From positions 1-64,000 of the forward strand of contig CATOQE010000001.1 of NCBI GenBank assembly GCA_951802425.1: 64,000 bases of DNA. The letters are read 5' to 3'. The notes below the pieces were generated by a model. It worked only from the letters and a program-made list of their open reading frames with translations. It had not been told where the DNA came from and ran no database searches. The first letter of the stretch is position 1, and each line of letters starts with the position of its first letter. Of the stretch, positions 1 through 15,000 are shown piece after piece. This stretch comes from Clavaria fumosa. Lineage: Eukaryota; Basidiomycota; Agaricomycetes; Agaricales; Clavariaceae. A program made the position numbers and the translations under genes.

Positions 1-3000
1 AAATGGTCCCTTGTTGCTCCTATCCTAACAGCATAGTCCTTGTGCAGATGGAGCATCTGCGCTTTCTTTCACTGCAAGCTAACCACTCAAGCTAGTCTTT
101 TGAAATTTTGTGTGCCTATATCTACCCCTCTAATCTTCAATTTCCATGGTTTACATTTTTCCCAAACTCATTTCCCAATGCATGCCAAAGCTGCTGACTG
201 AACTAGTCAAAATTCTCCCGTTTGTCAAAACCAACCATAGGATTCCAAAACAAATGGAATGCTATACTGGGCAATCCTATACCTATCATATTCCATCCCT
301 CTCTCTCCCCTCCCATCACCCACAAAGCAACAATTCCACCATACAGTCAGAATCCAGTTCTCACAGTCCTCACACAAGTTTGTACTTGTGGTGGCACCTA
401 ATCAAATGGGATCACATTGAAAGATTGAGTATAGTGCATGAATAATACACCCTGACTTTGTTTCAATTACTCTGCCACATCCAGGACTACAGTTGCCTTC
501 CTACAAACCTAAACAGCACAAGTACCGTACAAGTTTGCAGGCCTCACAGCACAAGATCTAACCGTGAAAATCTCTTGAAATTGATCATGGATGCTCTAAA
601 TGATGACCACTATCATATAACATGCTAAACAGACCAAACTGTTTTTCTGCAAATGGTCCCTTGTTGCTCCTATCCTAACAGCATAGTCCTTGTGCAGATG
701 GAGCATCTGCGCTTTCTTTCACTGCAAGCTAACCACTCAAGCTAGTCTTTTGAAATTTTGTGTGCCTATATCTACCCCTCTAATCTTCAATTTCCATGGT
801 TTACATTTTTCCCAAACTCATTTCCCAATGCATGCCAAAGCTGCTGACTGAACTAGTCAAAATTCTCCCGTTTGTCAAAACCAACCATAGGATTCCAAAA
901 CAAATGGAATGCTATACTGGGCAATCCTATACCTATCATATTCCATCCCTCTCTCTCCCCTCCCATCACCCACAAAGCAACAATTCCACCATACAGTCAG
1001 AATCCAGTTCTCACAGTCCTCACACAAGTTTGTACTTGTGGTGGCACCTAATCAAATGGGATCACATTGAAAGATTGAGTATAGTGCATGAATAATACAC
1101 CCTGACTTTGTTTCAATTACTCTGCCACATCCAGGACTACAGTTGCCTTCCTACAAACCTAAACAGCACAAGTACCGTACAAGTTTGCAGGCCTCACAGC
1201 ACAAGATCTAACCGTGAAAATCTCTTGAAATTGATCATGGATGCTCTAAATGATGACCACTATCATATAACATGCTAAACAGACCAAACTGTTTTTCTGC
1301 AAATGGTCCCTTGTTGCTCCTATCCTAACAGCATAGTCCTTGTGCAGATGGAGCATCTGCGCTTTCTTTCACTGCAAGCTAACCACTCAAGCTAGTCTTT
1401 TGAAATTTTGTGTGCCTATATCTACCCCTCTAATCTTCAATTTCCATGGTTTACATTTTTCCCAAACTCATTTCCCAATGCATGCCAAAGCTGCTGACTG
1501 AACTAGTCAAAATTCTCCCGTTTGTCAAAACCAACCATAGGATTCCAAAACAAATGGAATGCTATACTGGGCAATCCTATACCTATCATATTCCATCCCT
1601 CTCTCTCCCCTCCCATCACCCACAAAGCAACAATTCCACCATACAGTCAGAATCCAGTTCTCACAGTCCTCACACAAGTTTGTACTTGTGGTGGCACCTA
1701 ATCAAATGGGATCACATTGAAAGATTGAGTATAGTGCATGAATAATACACCCTGACTTTGTTTCAATTACTCTGCCACATCCAGGACTACAGTTGCCTTC
1801 CTACAAACCTAAACAGCACAAGTACCGTACAAGTTTGCAGGCCTCACAGCACAAGATCTAACCGTGAAAATCTCTTGAAATTGATCATGGATGCTCTAAA
1901 TGATGACCACTATCATATAACATGCTAAACAGACCAAACTGTTTTTCTGCAAATGGTCCCTTGTTGCTCCTATCCTAACAGCATAGTCCTTGTGCAGATG
2001 GAGCATCTGCGCTTTCTTTCACTGCAAGCTAACCACTCAAGCTAGTCTTTTGAAATTTTGTGTGCCTATATCTACCCCTCTAATCTTCAATTTCCATGGT
2101 TTACATTTTTCCCAAACTCATTTCCCAATGCATGCCAAAGCTGCTGACTGAACTAGTCAAAATTCTCCCGTTTGTCAAAACCAACCATAGGATTCCAAAA
2201 CAAATGGAATGCTATACTGGGCAATCCTATACCTATCATATTCCATCCCTCTCTCTCCCCTCCCATCACCCACAAAGCAACAATTCCACCATACAGTCAG
2301 AATCCAGTTCTCACAGTCCTCACACAAGTTTGTACTTGTGGTGGCACCTAATCAAATGGGATCACATTGAAAGATTGAGTATAGTGCATGAATAATACAC
2401 CCTGACTTTGTTTCAATTACTCTGCCACATCCAGGACTACAGTTGCCTTCCTACAAACCTAAACAGCACAAGTACCGTACAAGTTTGCAGGCCTCACAGC
2501 ACAAGATCTAACCGTGAAAATCTCTTGAAATTGATCATGGATGCTCTAAATGATGACCACTATCATATAACATGCTAAACAGACCAAACTGTTTTTCTGC
2601 AAATGGTCCCTTGTTGCTCCTATCCTAACAGCATAGTCCTTGTGCAGATGGAGCATCTGCGCTTTCTTTCACTGCAAGCTAACCACTCAAGCTAGTCTTT
2701 TGAAATTTTGTGTGCCTATATCTACCCCTCTAATCTTCAATTTCCATGGTTTACATTTTTCCCAAACTCATTTCCCAATGCATGCCAAAGCTGCTGACTG
2801 AACTAGTCAAAATTCTCCCGTTTGTCAAAACCAACCATAGGATTCCAAAACAAATGGAATGCTATACTGGGCAATCCTATACCTATCATATTCCATCCCT
2901 CTCTCTCCCCTCCCATCACCCACAAAGCAACAATTCCACCATACAGTCAGAATCCAGTTCTCACAGTCCTCACACAAGTTTGTACTTGTGGTGGCACCTA

Positions 3001-6000
3001 ATCAAATGGGATCACATTGAAAGATTGAGTATAGTGCATGAATAATACACCCTGACTTTGTTTCAATTACTCTGCCACATCCAGGACTACAGTTGCCTTC
3101 CTACAAACCTAAACAGCACAAGTACCGTACAAGTTTGCAGGCCTCACAGCACAAGATCTAACCGTGAAAATCTCTTGAAATTGATCATGGATGCTCTAAA
3201 TGATGACCACTATCATATAACATGCTAAACAGACCAAACTGTTTTTCTGCAAATGGTCCCTTGTTGCTCCTATCCTAACAGCATAGTCCTTGTGCAGATG
3301 GAGCATCTGCGCTTTCTTTCACTGCAAGCTAACCACTCAAGCTAGTCTTTTGAAATTTTGTGTGCCTATATCTACCCCTCTAATCTTCAATTTCCATGGT
3401 TTACATTTTTCCCAAACTCATTTCCCAATGCATGCCAAAGCTGCTGACTGAACTAGTCAAAATTCTCCCGTTTGTCAAAACCAACCATAGGATTCCAAAA
3501 CAAATGGAATGCTATACTGGGCAATCCTATACCTATCATATTCCATCCCTCTCTCTCCCCTCCCATCACCCACAAAGCAACAATTCCACCATACAGTCAG
3601 AATCCAGTTCTCACAGTCCTCACACAAGTTTGTACTTGTGGTGGCACCTAATCAAATGGGATCACATTGAAAGATTGAGTATAGTGCATGAATAATACAC
3701 CCTGACTTTGTTTCAATTACTCTGCCACATCCAGGACTACAGTTGCCTTCCTACAAACCTAAACAGCACAAGTACCGTACAAGTTTGCAGGCCTCACAGC
3801 ACAAGATCTAACCGTGAAAATCTCTTGAAATTGATCATGGATGCTCTAAATGATGACCACTATCATATAACATGCTAAACAGACCAAACTGTTTTTCTGC
3901 AAATGGTCCCTTGTTGCTCCTATCCTAACAGCATAGTCCTTGTGCAGATGGAGCATCTGCGCTTTCTTTCACTGCAAGCTAACCACTCAAGCTAGTCTTT
4001 TGAAATTTTGTGTGCCTATATCTACCCCTCTAATCTTCAATTTCCATGGTTTACATTTTTCCCAAACTCATTTCCCAATGCATGCCAAAGCTGCTGACTG
4101 AACTAGTCAAAATTCTCCCGTTTGTCAAAACCAACCATAGGATTCCAAAACAAATGGAATGCTATACTGGGCAATCCTATACCTATCATATTCCATCCCT
4201 CTCTCTCCCCTCCCATCACCCACAAAGCAACAATTCCACCATACAGTCAGAATCCAGTTCTCACAGTCCTCACACAAGTTTGTACTTGTGGTGGCACCTA
4301 ATCAAATGGGATCACATTGAAAGATTGAGTATAGTGCATGAATAATACACCCTGACTTTGTTTCAATTACTCTGCCACATCCAGGACTACAGTTGCCTTC
4401 CTACAAACCTAAACAGCACAAGTACCGTACAAGTTTGCAGGCCTCACAGCACAAGATCTAACCGTGAAAATCTCTTGAAATTGATCATGGATGCTCTAAA
4501 TGATGACCACTATCATATAACATGCTAAACAGACCAAACTGTTTTTCTGCAAATGGTCCCTTGTTGCTCCTATCCTAACAGCATAGTCCTTGTGCAGATG
4601 GAGCATCTGCGCTTTCTTTCACTGCAAGCTAACCACTCAAGCTAGTCTTTTGAAATTTTGTGTGCCTATATCTACCCCTCTAATCTTCAATTTCCATGGT
4701 TTACATTTTTCCCAAACTCATTTCCCAATGCATGCCAAAGCTGCTGACTGAACTAGTCAAAATTCTCCCGTTTGTCAAAACCAACCATAGGATTCCAAAA
4801 CAAATGGAATGCTATACTGGGCAATCCTATACCTATCATATTCCATCCCTCTCTCTCCCCTCCCATCACCCACAAAGCAACAATTCCACCATACAGTCAG
4901 AATCCAGTTCTCACAGTCCTCACACAAGTTTGTACTTGTGGTGGCACCTAATCAAATGGGATCACATTGAAAGATTGAGTATAGTGCATGAATAATACAC
5001 CCTGACTTTGTTTCAATTACTCTGCCACATCCAGGACTACAGTTGCCTTCCTACAAACCTAAACAGCACAAGTACCGTACAAGTTTGCAGGCCTCACAGC
5101 ACAAGATCTAACCGTGAAAATCTCTTGAAATTGATCATGGATGCTCTAAATGATGACCACTATCATATAACATGCTAAACAGACCAAACTGTTTTTCTGC
5201 AAATGGTCCCTTGTTGCTCCTATCCTAACAGCATAGTCCTTGTGCAGATGGAGCATCTGCGCTTTCTTTCACTGCAAGCTAACCACTCAAGCTAGTCTTT
5301 TGAAATTTTGTGTGCCTATATCTACCCCTCTAATCTTCAATTTCCATGGTTTACATTTTTCCCAAACTCATTTCCCAATGCATGCCAAAGCTGCTGACTG
5401 AACTAGTCAAAATTCTCCCGTTTGTCAAAACCAACCATAGGATTCCAAAACAAATGGAATGCTATACTGGGCAATCCTATACCTATCATATTCCATCCCT
5501 CTCTCTCCCCTCCCATCACCCACAAAGCAACAATTCCACCATACAGTCAGAATCCAGTTCTCACAGTCCTCACACAAGTTTGTACTTGTGGTGGCACCTA
5601 ATCAAATGGGATCACATTGAAAGATTGAGTATAGTGCATGAATAATACACCCTGACTTTGTTTCAATTACTCTGCCACATCCAGGACTACAGTTGCCTTC
5701 CTACAAACCTAAACAGCACAAGTACCGTACAAGTTTGCAGGCCTCACAGCACAAGATCTAACCGTGAAAATCTCTTGAAATTGATCATGGATGCTCTAAA
5801 TGATGACCACTATCATATAACATGCTAAACAGACCAAACTGTTTTTCTGCAAATGGTCCCTTGTTGCTCCTATCCTAACAGCATAGTCCTTGTGCAGATG
5901 GAGCATCTGCGCTTTCTTTCACTGCAAGCTAACCACTCAAGCTAGTCTTTTGAAATTTTGTGTGCCTATATCTACCCCTCTAATCTTCAATTTCCATGGT

Positions 6001-9000
6001 TTACATTTTTCCCAAACTCATTTCCCAATGCATGCCAAAGCTGCTGACTGAACTAGTCAAAATTCTCCCGTTTGTCAAAACCAACCATAGGATTCCAAAA
6101 CAAATGGAATGCTATACTGGGCAATCCTATACCTATCATATTCCATCCCTCTCTCTCCCCTCCCATCACCCACAAAGCAACAATTCCACCATACAGTCAG
6201 AATCCAGTTCTCACAGTCCTCACACAAGTTTGTACTTGTGGTGGCACCTAATCAAATGGGATCACATTGAAAGATTGAGTATAGTGCATGAATAATACAC
6301 CCTGACTTTGTTTCAATTACTCTGCCACATCCAGGACTACAGTTGCCTTCCTACAAACCTAAACAGCACAAGTACCGTACAAGTTTGCAGGCCTCACAGC
6401 ACAAGATCTAACCGTGAAAATCTCTTGAAATTGATCATGGATGCTCTAAATGATGACCACTATCATATAACATGCTAAACAGACCAAACTGTTTTTCTGC
6501 AAATGGTCCCTTGTTGCTCCTATCCTAACAGCATAGTCCTTGTGCAGATGGAGCATCTGCGCTTTCTTTCACTGCAAGCTAACCACTCAAGCTAGTCTTT
6601 TGAAATTTTGTGTGCCTATATCTACCCCTCTAATCTTCAATTTCCATGGTTTACATTTTTCCCAAACTCATTTCCCAATGCATGCCAAAGCTGCTGACTG
6701 AACTAGTCAAAATTCTCCCGTTTGTCAAAACCAACCATAGGATTCCAAAACAAATGGAATGCTATACTGGGCAATCCTATACCTATCATATTCCATCCCT
6801 CTCTCTCCCCTCCCATCACCCACAAAGCAACAATTCCACCATACAGTCAGAATCCAGTTCTCACAGTCCTCACACAAGTTTGTACTTGTGGTGGCACCTA
6901 ATCAAATGGGATCACATTGAAAGATTGAGTATAGTGCATGAATAATACACCCTGACTTTGTTTCAATTACTCTGCCACATCCAGGACTACAGTTGCCTTC
7001 CTACAAACCTAAACAGCACAAGTACCGTACAAGTTTGCAGGCCTCACAGCACAAGATCTAACCGTGAAAATCTCTTGAAATTGATCATGGATGCTCTAAA
7101 TGATGACCACTATCATATAACATGCTAAACAGACCAAACTGTTTTTCTGCAAATGGTCCCTTGTTGCTCCTATCCTAACAGCATAGTCCTTGTGCAGATG
7201 GAGCATCTGCGCTTTCTTTCACTGCAAGCTAACCACTCAAGCTAGTCTTTTGAAATTTTGTGTGCCTATATCTACCCCTCTAATCTTCAATTTCCATGGT
7301 TTACATTTTTCCCAAACTCATTTCCCAATGCATGCCAAAGCTGCTGACTGAACTAGTCAAAATTCTCCCGTTTGTCAAAACCAACCATAGGATTCCAAAA
7401 CAAATGGAATGCTATACTGGGCAATCCTATACCTATCATATTCCATCCCTCTCTCTCCCCTCCCATCACCCACAAAGCAACAATTCCACCATACAGTCAG
7501 AATCCAGTTCTCACAGTCCTCACACAAGTTTGTACTTGTGGTGGCACCTAATCAAATGGGATCACATTGAAAGATTGAGTATAGTGCATGAATAATACAC
7601 CCTGACTTTGTTTCAATTACTCTGCCACATCCAGGACTACAGTTGCCTTCCTACAAACCTAAACAGCACAAGTACCGTACAAGTTTGCAGGCCTCACAGC
7701 ACAAGATCTAACCGTGAAAATCTCTTGAAATTGATCATGGATGCTCTAAATGATGACCACTATCATATAACATGCTAAACAGACCAAACTGTTTTTCTGC
7801 AAATGGTCCCTTGTTGCTCCTATCCTAACAGCATAGTCCTTGTGCAGATGGAGCATCTGCGCTTTCTTTCACTGCAAGCTAACCACTCAAGCTAGTCTTT
7901 TGAAATTTTGTGTGCCTATATCTACCCCTCTAATCTTCAATTTCCATGGTTTACATTTTTCCCAAACTCATTTCCCAATGCATGCCAAAGCTGCTGACTG
8001 AACTAGTCAAAATTCTCCCGTTTGTCAAAACCAACCATAGGATTCCAAAACAAATGGAATGCTATACTGGGCAATCCTATACCTATCATATTCCATCCCT
8101 CTCTCTCCCCTCCCATCACCCACAAAGCAACAATTCCACCATACAGTCAGAATCCAGTTCTCACAGTCCTCACACAAGTTTGTACTTGTGGTGGCACCTA
8201 ATCAAATGGGATCACATTGAAAGATTGAGTATAGTGCATGAATAATACACCCTGACTTTGTTTCAATTACTCTGCCACATCCAGGACTACAGTTGCCTTC
8301 CTACAAACCTAAACAGCACAAGTACCGTACAAGTTTGCAGGCCTCACAGCACAAGATCTAACCGTGAAAATCTCTTGAAATTGATCATGGATGCTCTAAA
8401 TGATGACCACTATCATATAACATGCTAAACAGACCAAACTGTTTTTCTGCAAATGGTCCCTTGTTGCTCCTATCCTAACAGCATAGTCCTTGTGCAGATG
8501 GAGCATCTGCGCTTTCTTTCACTGCAAGCTAACCACTCAAGCTAGTCTTTTGAAATTTTGTGTGCCTATATCTACCCCTCTAATCTTCAATTTCCATGGT
8601 TTACATTTTTCCCAAACTCATTTCCCAATGCATGCCAAAGCTGCTGACTGAACTAGTCAAAATTCTCCCGTTTGTCAAAACCAACCATAGGATTCCAAAA
8701 CAAATGGAATGCTATACTGGGCAATCCTATACCTATCATATTCCATCCCTCTCTCTCCCCTCCCATCACCCACAAAGCAACAATTCCACCATACAGTCAG
8801 AATCCAGTTCTCACAGTCCTCACACAAGTTTGTACTTGTGGTGGCACCTAATCAAATGGGATCACATTGAAAGATTGAGTATAGTGCATGAATAATACAC
8901 CCTGACTTTGTTTCAATTACTCTGCCACATCCAGGACTACAGTTGCCTTCCTACAAACCTAAACAGCACAAGTACCGTACAAGTTTGCAGGCCTCACAGC

Positions 9001-12000
9001 ACAAGATCTAACCGTGAAAATCTCTTGAAATTGATCATGGATGCTCTAAATGATGACCACTATCATATAACATGCTAAACAGACCAAACTGTTTTTCTGC
9101 AAATGGTCCCTTGTTGCTCCTATCCTAACAGCATAGTCCTTGTGCAGATGGAGCATCTGCGCTTTCTTTCACTGCAAGCTAACCACTCAAGCTAGTCTTT
9201 TGAAATTTTGTGTGCCTATATCTACCCCTCTAATCTTCAATTTCCATGGTTTACATTTTTCCCAAACTCATTTCCCAATGCATGCCAAAGCTGCTGACTG
9301 AACTAGTCAAAATTCTCCCGTTTGTCAAAACCAACCATAGGATTCCAAAACAAATGGAATGCTATACTGGGCAATCCTATACCTATCATATTCCATCCCT
9401 CTCTCTCCCCTCCCATCACCCACAAAGCAACAATTCCACCATACAGTCAGAATCCAGTTCTCACAGTCCTCACACAAGTTTGTACTTGTGGTGGCACCTA
9501 ATCAAATGGGATCACATTGAAAGATTGAGTATAGTGCATGAATAATACACCCTGACTTTGTTTCAATTACTCTGCCACATCCAGGACTACAGTTGCCTTC
9601 CTACAAACCTAAACAGCACAAGTACCGTACAAGTTTGCAGGCCTCACAGCACAAGATCTAACCGTGAAAATCTCTTGAAATTGATCATGGATGCTCTAAA
9701 TGATGACCACTATCATATAACATGCTAAACAGACCAAACTGTTTTTCTGCAAATGGTCCCTTGTTGCTCCTATCCTAACAGCATAGTCCTTGTGCAGATG
9801 GAGCATCTGCGCTTTCTTTCACTGCAAGCTAACCACTCAAGCTAGTCTTTTGAAATTTTGTGTGCCTATATCTACCCCTCTAATCTTCAATTTCCATGGT
9901 TTACATTTTTCCCAAACTCATTTCCCAATGCATGCCAAAGCTGCTGACTGAACTAGTCAAAATTCTCCCGTTTGTCAAAACCAACCATAGGATTCCAAAA
10001 CAAATGGAATGCTATACTGGGCAATCCTATACCTATCATATTCCATCCCTCTCTCTCCCCTCCCATCACCCACAAAGCAACAATTCCACCATACAGTCAG
10101 AATCCAGTTCTCACAGTCCTCACACAAGTTTGTACTTGTGGTGGCACCTAATCAAATGGGATCACATTGAAAGATTGAGTATAGTGCATGAATAATACAC
10201 CCTGACTTTGTTTCAATTACTCTGCCACATCCAGGACTACAGTTGCCTTCCTACAAACCTAAACAGCACAAGTACCGTACAAGTTTGCAGGCCTCACAGC
10301 ACAAGATCTAACCGTGAAAATCTCTTGAAATTGATCATGGATGCTCTAAATGATGACCACTATCATATAACATGCTAAACAGACCAAACTGTTTTTCTGC
10401 AAATGGTCCCTTGTTGCTCCTATCCTAACAGCATAGTCCTTGTGCAGATGGAGCATCTGCGCTTTCTTTCACTGCAAGCTAACCACTCAAGCTAGTCTTT
10501 TGAAATTTTGTGTGCCTATATCTACCCCTCTAATCTTCAATTTCCATGGTTTACATTTTTCCCAAACTCATTTCCCAATGCATGCCAAAGCTGCTGACTG
10601 AACTAGTCAAAATTCTCCCGTTTGTCAAAACCAACCATAGGATTCCAAAACAAATGGAATGCTATACTGGGCAATCCTATACCTATCATATTCCATCCCT
10701 CTCTCTCCCCTCCCATCACCCACAAAGCAACAATTCCACCATACAGTCAGAATCCAGTTCTCACAGTCCTCACACAAGTTTGTACTTGTGGTGGCACCTA
10801 ATCAAATGGGATCACATTGAAAGATTGAGTATAGTGCATGAATAATACACCCTGACTTTGTTTCAATTACTCTGCCACATCCAGGACTACAGTTGCCTTC
10901 CTACAAACCTAAACAGCACAAGTACCGTACAAGTTTGCAGGCCTCACAGCACAAGATCTAACCGTGAAAATCTCTTGAAATTGATCATGGATGCTCTAAA
11001 TGATGACCACTATCATATAACATGCTAAACAGACCAAACTGTTTTTCTGCAAATGGTCCCTTGTTGCTCCTATCCTAACAGCATAGTCCTTGTGCAGATG
11101 GAGCATCTGCGCTTTCTTTCACTGCAAGCTAACCACTCAAGCTAGTCTTTTGAAATTTTGTGTGCCTATATCTACCCCTCTAATCTTCAATTTCCATGGT
11201 TTACATTTTTCCCAAACTCATTTCCCAATGCATGCCAAAGCTGCTGACTGAACTAGTCAAAATTCTCCCGTTTGTCAAAACCAACCATAGGATTCCAAAA
11301 CAAATGGAATGCTATACTGGGCAATCCTATACCTATCATATTCCATCCCTCTCTCTCCCCTCCCATCACCCACAAAGCAACAATTCCACCATACAGTCAG
11401 AATCCAGTTCTCACAGTCCTCACACAAGTTTGTACTTGTGGTGGCACCTAATCAAATGGGATCACATTGAAAGATTGAGTATAGTGCATGAATAATACAC
11501 CCTGACTTTGTTTCAATTACTCTGCCACATCCAGGACTACAGTTGCCTTCCTACAAACCTAAACAGCACAAGTACCGTACAAGTTTGCAGGCCTCACAGC
11601 ACAAGATCTAACCGTGAAAATCTCTTGAAATTGATCATGGATGCTCTAAATGATGACCACTATCATATAACATGCTAAACAGACCAAACTGTTTTTCTGC
11701 AAATGGTCCCTTGTTGCTCCTATCCTAACAGCATAGTCCTTGTGCAGATGGAGCATCTGCGCTTTCTTTCACTGCAAGCTAACCACTCAAGCTAGTCTTT
11801 TGAAATTTTGTGTGCCTATATCTACCCCTCTAATCTTCAATTTCCATGGTTTACATTTTTCCCAAACTCATTTCCCAATGCATGCCAAAGCTGCTGACTG
11901 AACTAGTCAAAATTCTCCCGTTTGTCAAAACCAACCATAGGATTCCAAAACAAATGGAATGCTATACTGGGCAATCCTATACCTATCATATTCCATCCCT

Positions 12001-15000
12001 CTCTCTCCCCTCCCATCACCCACAAAGCAACAATTCCACCATACAGTCAGAATCCAGTTCTCACAGTCCTCACACAAGTTTGTACTTGTGGTGGCACCTA
12101 ATCAAATGGGATCACATTGAAAGATTGAGTATAGTGCATGAATAATACACCCTGACTTTGTTTCAATTACTCTGCCACATCCAGGACTACAGTTGCCTTC
12201 CTACAAACCTAAACAGCACAAGTACCGTACAAGTTTGCAGGCCTCACAGCACAAGATCTAACCGTGAAAATCTCTTGAAATTGATCATGGATGCTCTAAA
12301 TGATGACCACTATCATATAACATGCTAAACAGACCAAACTGTTTTTCTGCAAATGGTCCCTTGTTGCTCCTATCCTAACAGCATAGTCCTTGTGCAGATG
12401 GAGCATCTGCGCTTTCTTTCACTGCAAGCTAACCACTCAAGCTAGTCTTTTGAAATTTTGTGTGCCTATATCTACCCCTCTAATCTTCAATTTCCATGGT
12501 TTACATTTTTCCCAAACTCATTTCCCAATGCATGCCAAAGCTGCTGACTGAACTAGTCAAAATTCTCCCGTTTGTCAAAACCAACCATAGGATTCCAAAA
12601 CAAATGGAATGCTATACTGGGCAATCCTATACCTATCATATTCCATCCCTCTCTCTCCCCTCCCATCACCCACAAAGCAACAATTCCACCATACAGTCAG
12701 AATCCAGTTCTCACAGTCCTCACACAAGTTTGTACTTGTGGTGGCACCTAATCAAATGGGATCACATTGAAAGATTGAGTATAGTGCATGAATAATACAC
12801 CCTGACTTTGTTTCAATTACTCTGCCACATCCAGGACTACAGTTGCCTTCCTACAAACCTAAACAGCACAAGTACCGTACAAGTTTGCAGGCCTCACAGC
12901 ACAAGATCTAACCGTGAAAATCTCTTGAAATTGATCATGGATGCTCTAAATGATGACCACTATCATATAACATGCTAAACAGACCAAACTGTTTTTCTGC
13001 AAATGGTCCCTTGTTGCTCCTATCCTAACAGCATAGTCCTTGTGCAGATGGAGCATCTGCGCTTTCTTTCACTGCAAGCTAACCACTCAAGCTAGTCTTT
13101 TGAAATTTTGTGTGCCTATATCTACCCCTCTAATCTTCAATTTCCATGGTTTACATTTTTCCCAAACTCATTTCCCAATGCATGCCAAAGCTGCTGACTG
13201 AACTAGTCAAAATTCTCCCGTTTGTCAAAACCAACCATAGGATTCCAAAACAAATGGAATGCTATACTGGGCAATCCTATACCTATCATATTCCATCCCT
13301 CTCTCTCCCCTCCCATCACCCACAAAGCAACAATTCCACCATACAGTCAGAATCCAGTTCTCACAGTCCTCACACAAGTTTGTACTTGTGGTGGCACCTA
13401 ATCAAATGGGATCACATTGAAAGATTGAGTATAGTGCATGAATAATACACCCTGACTTTGTTTCAATTACTCTGCCACATCCAGGACTACAGTTGCCTTC
13501 CTACAAACCTAAACAGCACAAGTACCGTACAAGTTTGCAGGCCTCACAGCACAAGATCTAACCGTGAAAATCTCTTGAAATTGATCATGGATGCTCTAAA
13601 TGATGACCACTATCATATAACATGCTAAACAGACCAAACTGTTTTTCTGCAAATGGTCCCTTGTTGCTCCTATCCTAACAGCATAGTCCTTGTGCAGATG
13701 GAGCATCTGCGCTTTCTTTCACTGCAAGCTAACCACTCAAGCTAGTCTTTTGAAATTTTGTGTGCCTATATCTACCCCTCTAATCTTCAATTTCCATGGT
13801 TTACATTTTTCCCAAACTCATTTCCCAATGCATGCCAAAGCTGCTGACTGAACTAGTCAAAATTCTCCCGTTTGTCAAAACCAACCATAGGATTCCAAAA
13901 CAAATGGAATGCTATACTGGGCAATCCTATACCTATCATATTCCATCCCTCTCTCTCCCCTCCCATCACCCACAAAGCAACAATTCCACCATACAGTCAG
14001 AATCCAGTTCTCACAGTCCTCACACAAGTTTGTACTTGTGGTGGCACCTAATCAAATGGGATCACATTGAAAGATTGAGTATAGTGCATGAATAATACAC
14101 CCTGACTTTGTTTCAATTACTCTGCCACATCCAGGACTACAGTTGCCTTCCTACAAACCTAAACAGCACAAGTACCGTACAAGTTTGCAGGCCTCACAGC
14201 ACAAGATCTAACCGTGAAAATCTCTTGAAATTGATCATGGATGCTCTAAATGATGACCACTATCATATAACATGCTAAACAGACCAAACTGTTTTTCTGC
14301 AAATGGTCCCTTGTTGCTCCTATCCTAACAGCATAGTCCTTGTGCAGATGGAGCATCTGCGCTTTCTTTCACTGCAAGCTAACCACTCAAGCTAGTCTTT
14401 TGAAATTTTGTGTGCCTATATCTACCCCTCTAATCTTCAATTTCCATGGTTTACATTTTTCCCAAACTCATTTCCCAATGCATGCCAAAGCTGCTGACTG
14501 AACTAGTCAAAATTCTCCCGTTTGTCAAAACCAACCATAGGATTCCAAAACAAATGGAATGCTATACTGGGCAATCCTATACCTATCATATTCCATCCCT
14601 CTCTCTCCCCTCCCATCACCCACAAAGCAACAATTCCACCATACAGTCAGAATCCAGTTCTCACAGTCCTCACACAAGTTTGTACTTGTGGTGGCACCTA
14701 ATCAAATGGGATCACATTGAAAGATTGAGTATAGTGCATGAATAATACACCCTGACTTTGTTTCAATTACTCTGCCACATCCAGGACTACAGTTGCCTTC
14801 CTACAAACCTAAACAGCACAAGTACCGTACAAGTTTGCAGGCCTCACAGCACAAGATCTAACCGTGAAAATCTCTTGAAATTGATCATGGATGCTCTAAA
14901 TGATGACCACTATCATATAACATGCTAAACAGACCAAACTGTTTTTCTGCAAATGGTCCCTTGTTGCTCCTATCCTAACAGCATAGTCCTTGTGCAGATG

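Noticed and set aside
146..445. 99-codon open frame repeated in every satellite unit
   Set aside because: Its repetition follows from identical units; no domain, and it is interrupted in the diverged copy at 34020.
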